Shown: piece after piece, positions 1 through 8,187 of the stretch
Numbering within the stretch: position 1 is the stretch's first letter
Layout: each line of letters opens with the position of its first letter
Assembly: GCA_964631375.1 (NCBI GenBank)
Contig: CAZVYQ010000006.1
Location: 21,678 to 85,677 of the forward strand
Length of the DNA: 64,000 nt
Direction of reading: 5' to 3'
Source: JAAYYM01 sp964631375
Lineage (GTDB): Bacteria; Bacillota; Clostridia; Lachnospirales; Lachnospiraceae
Notes under the pieces: model-generated
Database searches by the model: none
Told to the model about the DNA's origin: nothing
Seen by the model: the letters and a program-made list of their open reading frames with translations, nothing else
Translations under genes and position numbers: made by a program

Positions 1-26
1 GTCCCCTAACTATTTTACCACTTTTC

Positions 27-983
27 TTATCGTTCTTCTCTGTAATATGGATTTCCACATGCCGCAGGCTGTGTGTTTTCTTTTGACTCCCGAATCGATG
101 CAACTACTAAAATCACAGCTGTAATGACAAACGGTAGCATATCATAAAAAGCATCCGGTATCGGGATCACTTCTTTGTTTACATAATACTTCAAGATTCG
201 AAGTGCTCCAAATACAAGAGAACCAAAAATAGCATTGACCGGCTTCCATGTAGCGAAGATGACCAGTGCAACCGCAATCCAGCCAAGTCCGCCTACACAA
301 TTGCTGATCCACACACCACCATTCGTGATCATGATCGTATATGCACCACCGATTCCACAGATTCCTCCGCCAATAATGACATTCATATATTTCAGTTTTG
401 TCACCTTAATACCGGCAGCATCAGCGGATGCGGGATTCTCTCCGATCGATCGAACGTTCAGCCCCGATTTGGTATAGTAATAAAACAGACCTAATACAAT
501 GGCAACCGCCACGCCCAGATAGATAAATGGATTATAGGAAAAGAGCAATGGTCCTATATATGGAATCTGACTGAGCCCCGGAATGGAAATACTTCTCATC
601 TGTGCTGTAATCCCTGCCGGGAGCTTTAATGTACCGTTCTCAGATAAACTGAGGCAAAAATAACCAATATAATTGGTCAATCCGATTCCGAAGATTGTCA
701 ATGTCAGACCTGCGACAGTCTGATTGACCATAAAGGTGATCGTAAGCACTGCATAAATGGCAGCTGTCAAGGAACCTGCAACAAAAGCCGCAATGATTGC
801 CACCCAGAAATTATCCGATACATATCCGATCATAAAACCCGCAAGAGCACCTACCGACATCATGCCCTCTACTCCCAGATTCAGATGTCCCACTCTTTCA
901 TTCATGATCTCGCCCAATGTTCCAAATAAAAGCGGCGTTCCGGCTAGAACTGCTGCCACAATAAATTTTACAATCAAATCCAT
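27..983 (-). CDS. ABC transporter permease, NupQ-like (BMP-type nucleoside importer)
   Basis: The protein is 318 residues and mostly hydrophobic, with about eight to nine membrane segments. It belongs to the BPD_transp_2 permease family, related to branched-chain amino acid and ribose permeases. The segment around residues 28-50 (NERVGHLNLGVEGMMSVGAL) and the IGENPASADAAGIKV stretch near residue 182 are typical of the second permease of Bacillus NupNOPQ-type transporters. It would form half of the membrane channel for purine or pyrimidine nucleosides. Its ATG overlaps the stop codon of the permease upstream by one base (TAATG), so translation is probably coupled. It is the last gene of the operon. 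The nucleoside substrate is inferred from the family; the sequence alone does not fix it. Confidence 0.9.
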   Translation of the reverse strand: MDLIVKFIVAAVLAGTPLLFGTLGEIMNERVGHLNLGVEGMMSVGALAGFMIGYVSDNFWVAIIAAFVAGSLTAAIYAVLTITFMVNQTVAGLTLTIFGIGLTNYIGYFCLSLSENGTLKLPAGITAQMRSISIPGLSQIPYIGPLLFSYNPFIYLGVAVAIVLGLFYYYTKSGLNVRSIGENPASADAAGIKVTKLKYMNVIIGGGICGIGGAYTIMITNGGVWISNCVGGLGWIAVALVIFATWKPVNAIFGSLVFGALRILKYYVNKEVIPIPDAFYDMLPFVITAVILVVASIRESKENTQPAACGNPYYREER

Positions 984-2107
984 TATCTGGCACCTCCTTC
1001 TACCACTTTTTCGGTTGTAACAAAATCCCTTTTTCGAATGATAAATTTGTATCGGAAGAAAAATTCACAACCCAATATGAAAAACAGGATAATTCCCTGT
1101 AATACACTTGCACAATCTGTAGATATTCCATAACTGGACTGTGCTACGCTGGAACCCTTCTGCAGCACACTGAACAATAATGAGACAATCATGATGGATA
1201 CAGGATGGAGATTGCCCAACCATGCAACAATGATCGCCGTAAAACCAACACCTCCGGCTACCCCTGCTGCCAATGTCAGATCAGAGCCTGTCGCCTGTGT
1301 CATACCTGCGATTCCGCAGACCGCACCACTCAAAAAAACAGTTCGGAGCATTACCTTAGGCACATTCATCCCGGCATAAGTAGCTGTTGCGTGAGAAGAT
1401 CCAACGACACTGATTTCAAATCCCTGTTTGGTTTTATTCAGATAGACCTGCACCAATCCCATGATAATCAATGCAAAGATCCATCCGATCTGCACACCCA
1501 GCACCTTGGGAAGACAGGCATTCGGATCAAAAGTAGCTATCTTTGCAAATCCCGGATTGGCCGGATCTCTCCATGGACCATCCCGTAAAAAAGAAATCAA
1601 ATAGAGTGCTATATAATTCAACATCAGTGTAAACAAGGTTTCATTTGTATTGAATCTGGCTTTGAAAAATGCCGGAATCAATCCCCAGATGCCTCCACCC
1701 ACGATGCCGGCCAGAATCATGACAAGAATCAGTGGAATCCTTGGCCAGTCAGAATGAAACAGAGCAAAATATGAAGCAGCCACTGCACCCATGATGATCT
1801 GCCCTTCGGCTCCGATATTCCAAAACAACATCTTATAAGCCAGTGTCAATCCAAGTGCGGAGATCAACAGCGGTATCATGATCTTTACCGTTGCCTGAAC
1901 AGCCATTTTACTTCTGAATGCTCCTGTAATAATAGCCCCATATATCACAAATGGATTCTGTCCAATGCATAGAATGAACAGTCCTCCTGCTGCTAAAGAC
2001 AACAGGATCGCCAGACAGCGTAATCTGAATACATTGGGCATTTTAGCACGCTTTGCGATACGAATGATGGGTTCTCTGTGTTTGATTTCAGTCTCTGTTC
2101 GATTCAT
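983..2107 (-). CDS. ABC transporter permease, NupP-like (BMP-type nucleoside importer)
   Basis: This 374-residue membrane protein of the BPD_transp_2 family has a basic N-terminal stretch of about 30 residues before the first membrane helix. Conserved stretches such as WNIGAEGQIIMGA near residue 94 and VVGSSHATATYAGMNV near residue 235 match the first permease of BMP-linked nucleoside transporters. It would pair with the downstream permease as the channel. The start overlaps the end of the ATPase gene by four bases (ATGA), a sign of translational coupling. Known family role: uptake of nucleosides or related sugars. Nothing is missing from the usual length. Confidence 0.9.
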   Translation of the reverse strand: MNRTETEIKHREPIIRIAKRAKMPNVFRLRCLAILLSLAAGGLFILCIGQNPFVIYGAIITGAFRSKMAVQATVKIMIPLLISALGLTLAYKMLFWNIGAEGQIIMGAVAASYFALFHSDWPRIPLILVMILAGIVGGGIWGLIPAFFKARFNTNETLFTLMLNYIALYLISFLRDGPWRDPANPGFAKIATFDPNACLPKVLGVQIGWIFALIIMGLVQVYLNKTKQGFEISVVGSSHATATYAGMNVPKVMLRTVFLSGAVCGIAGMTQATGSDLTLAAGVAGGVGFTAIIVAWLGNLHPVSIMIVSLLFSVLQKGSSVAQSSYGISTDCASVLQGIILFFILGCEFFFRYKFIIRKRDFVTTEKVVEGGAR

Positions 2108-3618
2108 TGCCTCTTGTCTCCTCCCATCATGAGTCCGACCTCTTCTTTCGTAATCTGGGAAGTCTTCACAACATCAATCACTTCTCCGTGACATAATATC
2201 ATCAATCGATCAGTCAGTTCCAATAAAACATCTAGATCTTCACCAATGAACATAACAGCTACTCCGTTCTTTTTCTGTTCATTGAGCAGATTGTATACTG
2301 TATAAGATGAATTAATATCCAATCCCCTGACAGGATATGCTGTAATCAGGACATTGGGCTTCATTTCGATCTCGCGCCCTAATAGAACCTTCTGTACATT
2401 ACCACCTGATAACAATCTGACCGGTGTCTCTGTACCCGGTGTGACGATCTCCAGTTTATCAATCAGTCCCTCTGCAAGCTTCTTGGCTGGCTTACGGTCA
2501 ACAAACAGCCCTTGGCTGTTCCTGTAGCTCTTTAGTAACATATTGTCAGTCATTCCCATAGAGCCTACCAAGCCCATACCCAGTCTGTCCTCCGGAACAA
2601 ATGACATTGTAATACCCATATTCAGAATTTCCTCAGGCGTCTTTCCTACGATATCCTGTTCATGATACAAAATATTTCCCGACTTGATCGGCACCAGTCC
2701 CGCAATGGATTCGCACAATTCCTTTTGTCCGCTTCCTGCGATTCCCGCTACACCGAGGATTTCTCCCGAACGGATATCAAATGAAACCTGATGCAGTGCC
2801 TGTGTACCATCTGCTCTCCATACATCCAGCTCCTTGACTTCCAAGACCTGCTTTACATTTTGTGGCTCGGGACGTTCAATATGAAGATCAACCTGTCTTC
2901 CTACCATCAGCTCCGTCAACTGATAAGTATCCGTTTTTTTTGTTGTGACTGTATCTATCGTTTTTCCTTTACGCAGTATCGTAACGCGGTCACTGATTGC
3001 AAGCACTTCATTGAGCTTATGGGTAATGATAATAATTGCACTTCCCTGTTCCTTCATCTTTCTCAAGATGGCGAACAGTTTTTCTGTCTCCTGTGGCGTC
3101 AGCACGGCAGTTGGCTCATCCAAAATCAAAATCCTTGCACCCTTATAAAGAACCTTCAATATCTCTACTGTCTGTTTTTCGCTGACAGACATGTTGTAGA
3201 CCTTTTTCTCAGGCTCCACTTCCAATCCAAATTGATTGCTGATCTCAAGAACCTTGTCACGCAAAATCCTTGGTTTAATATATTTTTCCTGTGTTCCCAG
3301 TACAATGTTATCCATAGCACTGAATACATCTACCAGCTTAAAATGCTGATGAATCATTCCGATCCCATATTTGGTGGCATCTGTCGGAGATTTAATTGAT
3401 ACTTCCTCTCCATCGATGCGAATATGTCCTGCATCAGGGTAATAAATACCTGACAGCATATTCATCAAGGTTGTCTTTCCTGACCCGTTCTCTCCCAGTA
3501 ATGCAAGTATTTCTCCGTACTTCAGCTGCAGATGAATGTTATCATTGGCAACAACAGTACCAAATGTCTTTGTAATGCCTTCACATTCAATTGCATATTT
3601 TTCTTTTTGTTCAGCCAT
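2104..3618 (-). CDS. ABC transporter ATPase with two nucleotide-binding domains, NupO-like
   Basis: The protein is 504 residues with two ATP-binding domains in tandem, at about residues 8-240 and 260-500. The first has a complete Walker A (GENGSGKTT), the signature-like VSEKQTVEIL and a Walker B ending in LDEP. The second has a degenerate Walker A (GIAGSGQKE) and a clear LSGGNVQK signature, as is usual for sugar and nucleoside transporters of this type. It powers import by the two permeases downstream. The start is preceded by only a weak purine stretch (GGCAGGTAC), and an unusual hairpin array lies directly upstream, so its expression relative to the binding protein may be tuned down. Family assignment is firm; the substrate is inferred. 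Confidence 0.92.
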   Translation of the reverse strand: MAEQKEKYAIECEGITKTFGTVVANDNIHLQLKYGEILALLGENGSGKTTLMNMLSGIYYPDAGHIRIDGEEVSIKSPTDATKYGIGMIHQHFKLVDVFSAMDNIVLGTQEKYIKPRILRDKVLEISNQFGLEVEPEKKVYNMSVSEKQTVEILKVLYKGARILILDEPTAVLTPQETEKLFAILRKMKEQGSAIIIITHKLNEVLAISDRVTILRKGKTIDTVTTKKTDTYQLTELMVGRQVDLHIERPEPQNVKQVLEVKELDVWRADGTQALHQVSFDIRSGEILGVAGIAGSGQKELCESIAGLVPIKSGNILYHEQDIVGKTPEEILNMGITMSFVPEDRLGMGLVGSMGMTDNMLLKSYRNSQGLFVDRKPAKKLAEGLIDKLEIVTPGTETPVRLLSGGNVQKVLLGREIEMKPNVLITAYPVRGLDINSSYTVYNLLNEQKKNGVAVMFIGEDLDVLLELTDRLMILCHGEVIDVVKTSQITKEEVGLMMGGDKRQ

Positions 3619-3649
3619 ACACTGTACCTGCCTCAGTTAAATTAATAAA

Positions 3650-3821
3650 GAACTCTCCCCTGATTATACTTATCAGGGGTATCTCATTACTTCGTAACGA
3701 GAACTCTCCCCTGATTATACCTATCAGGGGTATCTCATTACTTCGTAACGAGAACTCTCCCCTGATTATACCTATCAGGGGTATCTCATTACTTCGTAAC
3801 GAGAACTCTCCCCTGATTATA
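3650..3821 (-). repeat. 51-bp tandem hairpin repeat between binding protein and ATPase genes
   Basis: Three full 51-bp units (3650-3700, 3701-3751, 3752-3802) and a 19-bp partial unit (3803-3821) are almost identical; the first differs by one base in a loop. Each unit contains a perfect 8-bp stem (CCCCTGAT and ATCAGGGG, 7-nt loop). A second stem, CTCGTTAC with GTAATGAG around GAA, has one G-U pair when read in the minus-strand mRNA. The mRNA between the two genes would therefore fold into a row of six or seven hairpins. The placement resembles REP-type elements that protect the upstream binding-protein message. This role is inferred. Confidence 0.9.
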
Positions 3822-3825
3822 ACAT

Positions 3826-3856
3826 AAAAGAGGGGGACTATAAAAGCCCACCTCTT
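3826..3856 (-). terminator. terminator-like hairpin just after the BMP binding-protein gene
   Basis: On the minus strand AAGAGG-GGG pairs with CCC-CCTCTT, with one mismatch and a loop of about 10 nt, followed by TTTTATG. It lies 30 bases after the stop of the binding-protein gene. It could act as a partial terminator that lowers read-through into the ATPase and permease genes, upstream of the repeat array. Confidence 0.5.
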
Positions 3857-3885
3857 CGTGTTTTTCATATTTTTTAATATATTTT

Positions 3886-5118
3886 TTATTTCTCTGTAAC
3901 GTTCTTGAAATACCAGTCAATACCACCCTGAATCGTAGCATCATCCAGTGTCTTTCCTTCTTCGCCGACAGTCTTTCCGTCATTTGTTTCGATCACGCCA
4001 TCAAATACGTTGAAAGAACCATCTAACATAGTTGCCTCAACCTCTTTGATCTTAGCTTCTGCATCAGGATTGTTGAAAGAAGCAAGAGGAGAAAGTTTTA
4101 CCAGACCTTCCTTCATACCACCGTAGTAGTTCTCGCCTGTCCATGTTCCATTGATGACATCTTCAACAGCCTTGGTATAGTATGCTGACCAGTCCCACAT
4201 AACAGAGCAAAGTACTGCATCAGGTGCATCCTTGCTCATATCTGAGTTGTAACCAACACCAAATACGCCTGCCTCTTCTGCTGCTGTCTGAGGGTTCGGA
4301 GTATCACAATGCTGAGCGATAACGTCACATCCGTCTGCGATCAATGCCTGTGCTGCCTGTGCCTCACCTTCAGGATCATACCAGCTGTTAGTAACCTTCA
4401 CGAATACTTCACAGTCAGGATTTACGGAATAAGCACCCATAGCAAATGCATCAATTCCTCCACCTGTCTCTGATAAAGTCTTACCAAAGGCAGAAACATA
4501 ACCGATCTTGTTGCTCTCAGTCTTCATACCTGCTGCAATACCTGCAAGGTATCTTGCCTGATAGATTCTTCCGAAATAATTATTGAAGTTCTTACCGTTT
4601 GATTTATAACCTGTACCATGAGAAATGATAACATCAGGATATTCTGCTGCAACCTTTTCACATGTATCCATGTAGCCATAGCTTGTAGCAAATACAACCT
4701 GGCAGCCTTCCTCGATACACTCTAAGATAGCTGTTTCAATTGCTGTCGGATCTGCGTCGGACGTGTTATTCTTTCTGATGATCTGACTGTCTTCCAGACC
4801 CAGAGCCTTCTGCATGCCCTGAATACCAAGATCATGTGTGTAGGTATAGCCTGAACCCTCTGCAGGGTCAGTAATATGGATTACACCAACCTTTAAATCT
4901 TCCTTTGCAACTGCAGGAAACAATCCTGTACCTGCTGCTGCGTCTGCCGCAGGTGCTGCCTCCTCTGTTGCTTCATCTGCCGGTGCTGCCTCCTCTGCAG
5001 GTGCTGCTTCCTCTGTTGCTGCGTCTGCTTCCGGTGCTGCTTCTTTGCTGCCACATCCGGAAAGTAATGCTGCAACCATCGCTACGCTGAGTACGACACT
5101 GAGTAATTTCTTTTTCAT
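3886..5118 (-). CDS. BMP-family substrate-binding lipoprotein (nucleoside-type)
   Basis: This 410-residue precursor begins with a lipoprotein signal (basic MKKK, a hydrophobic stretch and a LLSGC lipobox with Cys at residue 22). About 40 residues of Ala/Glu/Pro-rich linker follow, then a Bmp (PF02608) periplasmic-binding fold from about residue 65: VGVIHITDPAEGSGYTYTHD, VFATSYGYMD, IISHGTGYKSNGKN. The mature protein would sit on the outer membrane face and hand ligand to the permeases downstream. The start at 5118 has AGGAGG eight bases upstream; an in-frame extension to 5205 lacks a site and would hide the signal peptide. Related proteins bind nucleosides; some bind other sugars, so the ligand is inferred. 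Confidence 0.92.
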   Translation of the reverse strand: MKKKLLSVVLSVAMVAALLSGCGSKEAAPEADAATEEAAPAEEAAPADEATEEAAPAADAAAGTGLFPAVAKEDLKVGVIHITDPAEGSGYTYTHDLGIQGMQKALGLEDSQIIRKNNTSDADPTAIETAILECIEEGCQVVFATSYGYMDTCEKVAAEYPDVIISHGTGYKSNGKNFNNYFGRIYQARYLAGIAAGMKTESNKIGYVSAFGKTLSETGGGIDAFAMGAYSVNPDCEVFVKVTNSWYDPEGEAQAAQALIADGCDVIAQHCDTPNPQTAAEEAGVFGVGYNSDMSKDAPDAVLCSVMWDWSAYYTKAVEDVINGTWTGENYYGGMKEGLVKLSPLASFNNPDAEAKIKEVEATMLDGSFNVFDGVIETNDGKTVGEEGKTLDDATIQGGIDWYFKNVTEK

Positions 5119-5168
5119 ACTGTTTCTCCTCCTATGTAAAATACTGATGATAAAAATACTATTCTCGT

Positions 5169-5198
5169 AGTATAGCACAACTACGATTGCAAGTTCAA
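5169..5198 (-). promoter_or_regulatory. candidate promoter of the BMP transporter operon with inverted repeat
   Basis: On the minus strand TTGAAC (5193-5198) and TATACT (5169-5174) are 18 bases apart. An inverted repeat, CGTAGT and ACTACG (5166-5171 and 5180-5185), overlaps the -10 box and could be an operator. Confidence 0.5.
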
Positions 5199-5232
5199 TA
5201 TCCAAAACTTATTGTATTAGCCAAAACTTTTT

Positions 5233-6402
5233 TCAGACTACATATGCCTTATCCACATCTACTACGGCAAAATACTGGCTTCCCAAGGTCCCAATCAGCT
5301 GCTCGACTTCGTTTTTTACCTCTGACTCTGACTTCTTCTCGGAAAACGGAACCACTACATCAAAGATCAGATTGGTATGCGTCGGTCCTGTCACCATACG
5401 GAAATCATGTATGGTCACATTTTCTCCGATCTCCTTCATCAACCCAGCAACCCTTTGTTTCATTTCCAGAACATGCGTATTGTCTGTTTCGACCGGATCC
5501 ATATGAATCACTGCTTCGCACCCCATTTTGCTGCGAAGTTCACGTTCTATGTTATCTATGGTGTCATGAAGTTCCAGTATGTTACCCGAAGCAGGAACCT
5601 CTGTATGAAGCGATATCATTCTGCGTCCCGGTCCATAATCGTGAACCACAAGATCATGAACACCGACAATATCACGATGAGACATCACAAAATTCTCTAT
5701 ACTCTCCACATATTCCTTTTCCGGTGGCTGACCAAGCAAAGGATTCAATGTCTCCAATGCTGCCCCAATGCCTGCCTTTAAGATCAATATAGCAACCAAC
5801 AATCCAAAATAACCATCTAGCATCCATCCTGTGTATCTGGAGATGATCACTCCTATCAGTACAATGGCTGTTGCCACACTGTCACTCAGAGAATCTGTGG
5901 CTGTTGCACGTATACTTGCCGAATCCAGTTTTCCGGCGATACGGCTGTTGTAATAACTCATATACAACTTCACCGCAATGGAAATCAGGAGGATTACAAC
6001 CGTAACAGGCTGAAAAATGATCAACTGAGGATGTATGATTTTATCAATCGACGACTTTCCCAGTTCCAGTCCCATCACCACTATGGCTACAGATACAATA
6101 AATCCGGTTATGTATTCAATCCTTCCATGTCCGAAGGGATGATTGCTGTCTGCTTCCTGACCTGCCATTTTAAAGCCTACCAATGTCACAATGGAGGAGC
6201 CTGCATCAGACAGATTATTAAACGCATCTGCGGTGATAGAGATCGATTGACTGATCACTCCGGCTAAGAACTTAATCGCAAACAACAGGATATTAAACCC
6301 TATGCCAACCGCCCCGCACAGCATCCCATATGCCTGTCGTACTTCCGGTTTCTTAACATTATCCGGATCGGGTATCAGCCATTTGATGAGCAGACTTACC
6401 AT
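5233..6402 (-). CDS. cation diffusion facilitator (CDF) family transporter
   Basis: The protein is about 389 residues. It has six membrane segments within roughly residues 20-210 and a cytoplasmic C-terminal dimerization domain of the ZT_dimer type. The family motif HPFGHGR follows the second helix, and DAFNNLSD occupies the first metal-binding helix position, where an Asn-rich variant replaces His/Asp of the zinc-specific members. A second acidic helix motif, ATATDSLSDS, is present. CDF proteins export divalent metals such as Zn, Mn or Fe by proton exchange; the metal here is open. ATG at 6402 is preferred because GGGGG lies eight bases upstream; a GTG nine bases earlier overlaps that site. 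The C-terminal part is longer than in minimal CDFs. Confidence 0.88.
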   Translation of the reverse strand: MVSLLIKWLIPDPDNVKKPEVRQAYGMLCGAVGIGFNILLFAIKFLAGVISQSISITADAFNNLSDAGSSIVTLVGFKMAGQEADSNHPFGHGRIEYITGFIVSVAIVVMGLELGKSSIDKIIHPQLIIFQPVTVVILLISIAVKLYMSYYNSRIAGKLDSASIRATATDSLSDSVATAIVLIGVIISRYTGWMLDGYFGLLVAILILKAGIGAALETLNPLLGQPPEKEYVESIENFVMSHRDIVGVHDLVVHDYGPGRRMISLHTEVPASGNILELHDTIDNIERELRSKMGCEAVIHMDPVETDNTHVLEMKQRVAGLMKEIGENVTIHDFRMVTGPTHTNLIFDVVVPFSEKKSESEVKNEVEQLIGTLGSQYFAVVDVDKAYVV

Positions 6403-6422
6403 ATGATTCACCCCCTGATATT

Positions 6423-7589
6423 TTACTCTTGATCATGTTTTTCTGTTTCTATCGTCATTTCCTCATCACTGATTTTTCGGAAAGCACTTGCATCGTGGAT
6501 CAAAATCTTAACACTTTTCACAAAATTGCTGAACATTCCCGCCCGATACAAGCTAAGAATGATCATGCCGATGGGAACCGCTACAATCAGTCCCAAAGCA
6601 CCGCCAAATCTAAATCCGATATATAATAAAAACAATGTAGGAATCGGTTCCAGACCAATTGAATCTCCTACCAGTTTCGGTTGGATGAGCTGTCGAATCA
6701 GCTGACTGACTCCCCATATAATGATCAATCCTAATGCCATACGATAGTTCTGTTCCAACAATTGATACAAAGCCCATGGCCACATCACTGCCCCTGTGCC
6801 AAAAAAAGGAAGAAAATCCAAAAGAGCAATCAACAACGCCAGTAGAATCGCATAATCAATACCAAGTATCGTCATTCCTACCAGCAATATGATAAACACC
6901 ACTCCCATGATTTTGAATTGTGCTCTGAAGTAGCCTCCAACCGCATCTCTCATAGCAGTGTAAACTACATCCCAGCGGTTGATCAGAGATTCCGGCATAA
7001 ATGCTCTGATCAGATTGACCATATATTCCTTCTCTGCCACAAAAAAATATGCTGAAAGAATCGCCATTATGATTCCCAATAATACCAGTGGGAAATTTCT
7101 TGCAAAATCAGTAGCAGCCTCAGCCATCGGAGTTCCAAGTCCCTGTACAAAGGTTGTTGTATTTTCATTAAATCCGGAAAACATATCCGTCAGCCAGTCA
7201 CGTACTGCTACAGGCATTCTTGCCACATATCTGTCATAGCTTCTGCTCAAGTCTGCCATGGTATCTGATACGCCCTGCCACAAATCAGGCAAATTACCGG
7301 CGAATCCGACAATCTGTTCAATCAACATGGATATCACCACATACCCCAGGAAAACGACCAGTGCAATCGTCACAACAATCACAACCGCGGATCCTGCACG
7401 TCTTACGATCTTGATCCGCCTCTCCAAAAATTTCACCATAGGATTTGCGATCATGGCAATGATTCCGCCAATGACAAATGGCATGAGAAAGACAACTATC
7501 TTAGGTAAAATAAAAAAACAAAACAAAATTGCAAACAGCATTGTCAGGATATTAAGAGCAATCTTCCAGTACTTTGTCGATTGTTTCAT
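6423..7589 (-). CDS. AI-2E family (PerM/YtvI-like) membrane transporter
   Basis: This 388-residue protein has about seven to eight hydrophobic helices: two near the N-terminus (residues 10-60), one near 70-95, and a cluster after 170. The region near residues 230-290 (ILGIDYAILLALLIALLDFLPFFG) and IRQLIQPKLVGDSIGL are the typical family motifs. Known members move Na+, Li+ or autoinducer-like compounds; Firmicutes versions are often called YtvI or sporulation-associated permeases. The gene overlaps the 3' end of ysxC by 38 bases and has a GGGAGAG site inside it, so it is likely co-transcribed with the proteostasis genes. The substrate is unknown. Confidence 0.87.
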   Translation of the reverse strand: MKQSTKYWKIALNILTMLFAILFCFFILPKIVVFLMPFVIGGIIAMIANPMVKFLERRIKIVRRAGSAVVIVVTIALVVFLGYVVISMLIEQIVGFAGNLPDLWQGVSDTMADLSRSYDRYVARMPVAVRDWLTDMFSGFNENTTTFVQGLGTPMAEAATDFARNFPLVLLGIIMAILSAYFFVAEKEYMVNLIRAFMPESLINRWDVVYTAMRDAVGGYFRAQFKIMGVVFIILLVGMTILGIDYAILLALLIALLDFLPFFGTGAVMWPWALYQLLEQNYRMALGLIIIWGVSQLIRQLIQPKLVGDSIGLEPIPTLFLLYIGFRFGGALGLIVAVPIGMIILSLYRAGMFSNFVKSVKILIHDASAFRKISDEEMTIETEKHDQE

Positions 7590-8187
7590 AGATTTCTTCT
7601 CTCCCTTGTTTGGTGGTTGCGGAAAAAGGAATCACAACGGTTCCCATTTCTGCTTTCAGAACGTTTTGAATGGATTTGATTTGCTTTTGCAACTGACTCC
7701 GGTTGATCTTATCAGCCTTGGTCGCAATGATAATCGGATGATAGCCATTATGCAAAATCCAGTCATACATCTTACAATCATTTGCAGACGGATCATGGCG
7801 AATATCAACCAACAGAAAAACCGCCCTTAACTGTTCTGATGTATGCAGGTAGGATTCAATCATTTTACCCCACTGCTCCACACTGGATGCGGATGCCTTT
7901 GCATATCCGTAGCCCGGCAGATCCACAAAATACATATCATACTTTTTCACTTCTCCGGATTCCTGCGGATGGTCAGCAATTGCATCGATTCGATAGTAAT
8001 TGACCGTCTGGGTCTTGCCCGGCTGTGCTGAGGTTCTCGCCAATGCTTTTCGATTCATCAATGCATTGATCAGTGATGACTTTCCGACGTTGCTTTTTCC
8101 AGCAAAAGCGATCTCCGGATATTGGTTCTTTGGAAAAGTACTGGTGACTCCGCATACTGTTTCCAGATTTACATTTCTAATCTTCAT
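7552..8187 (-). CDS. ysxC: ribosome biogenesis GTPase YsxC/EngB
   Basis: This 211-residue TrmE-Era-EngA-like GTPase shows the G1 motif GKSNVGKSS (residues 30-38), G3 motif DLPGYGYA and G4 motif TKAD. YsxC binds the maturing 50S ribosomal subunit and is essential in Bacillus. The length is normal. It starts four bases before the end of lon (overlap 8184-8187), the common lon-ysxC arrangement in Firmicutes. The assignment is secure. Confidence 0.96.
   Translation of the reverse strand: MKIRNVNLETVCGVTSTFPKNQYPEIAFAGKSNVGKSSLINALMNRKALARTSAQPGKTQTVNYYRIDAIADHPQESGEVKKYDMYFVDLPGYGYAKASASSVEQWGKMIESYLHTSEQLRAVFLLVDIRHDPSANDCKMYDWILHNGYHPIIIATKADKINRSQLQKQIKSIQNVLKAEMGTVVIPFSATTKQGREEIYETIDKVLEDCS

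Noticed and set aside
2791..3399. Plus-strand 202-residue open frame
   Set aside because: Antisense to the ABC ATPase gene, no start site and no recognisable domain.
3650..3821. Possible CRISPR array
   Set aside because: The 51-bp units are contiguous with no spacers, and no cas genes are near.
3591..3868. Overlapping 78- and 85-residue frames with 17-residue repeats on both strands
   Set aside because: The 51-bp repeat is a multiple of three and free of stops, so open frames arise by chance; no ribosome binding site and no family match.
5187..5792. Plus-strand 201-residue open frame
   Set aside because: Antisense to the CDF transporter gene; low-complexity composition.
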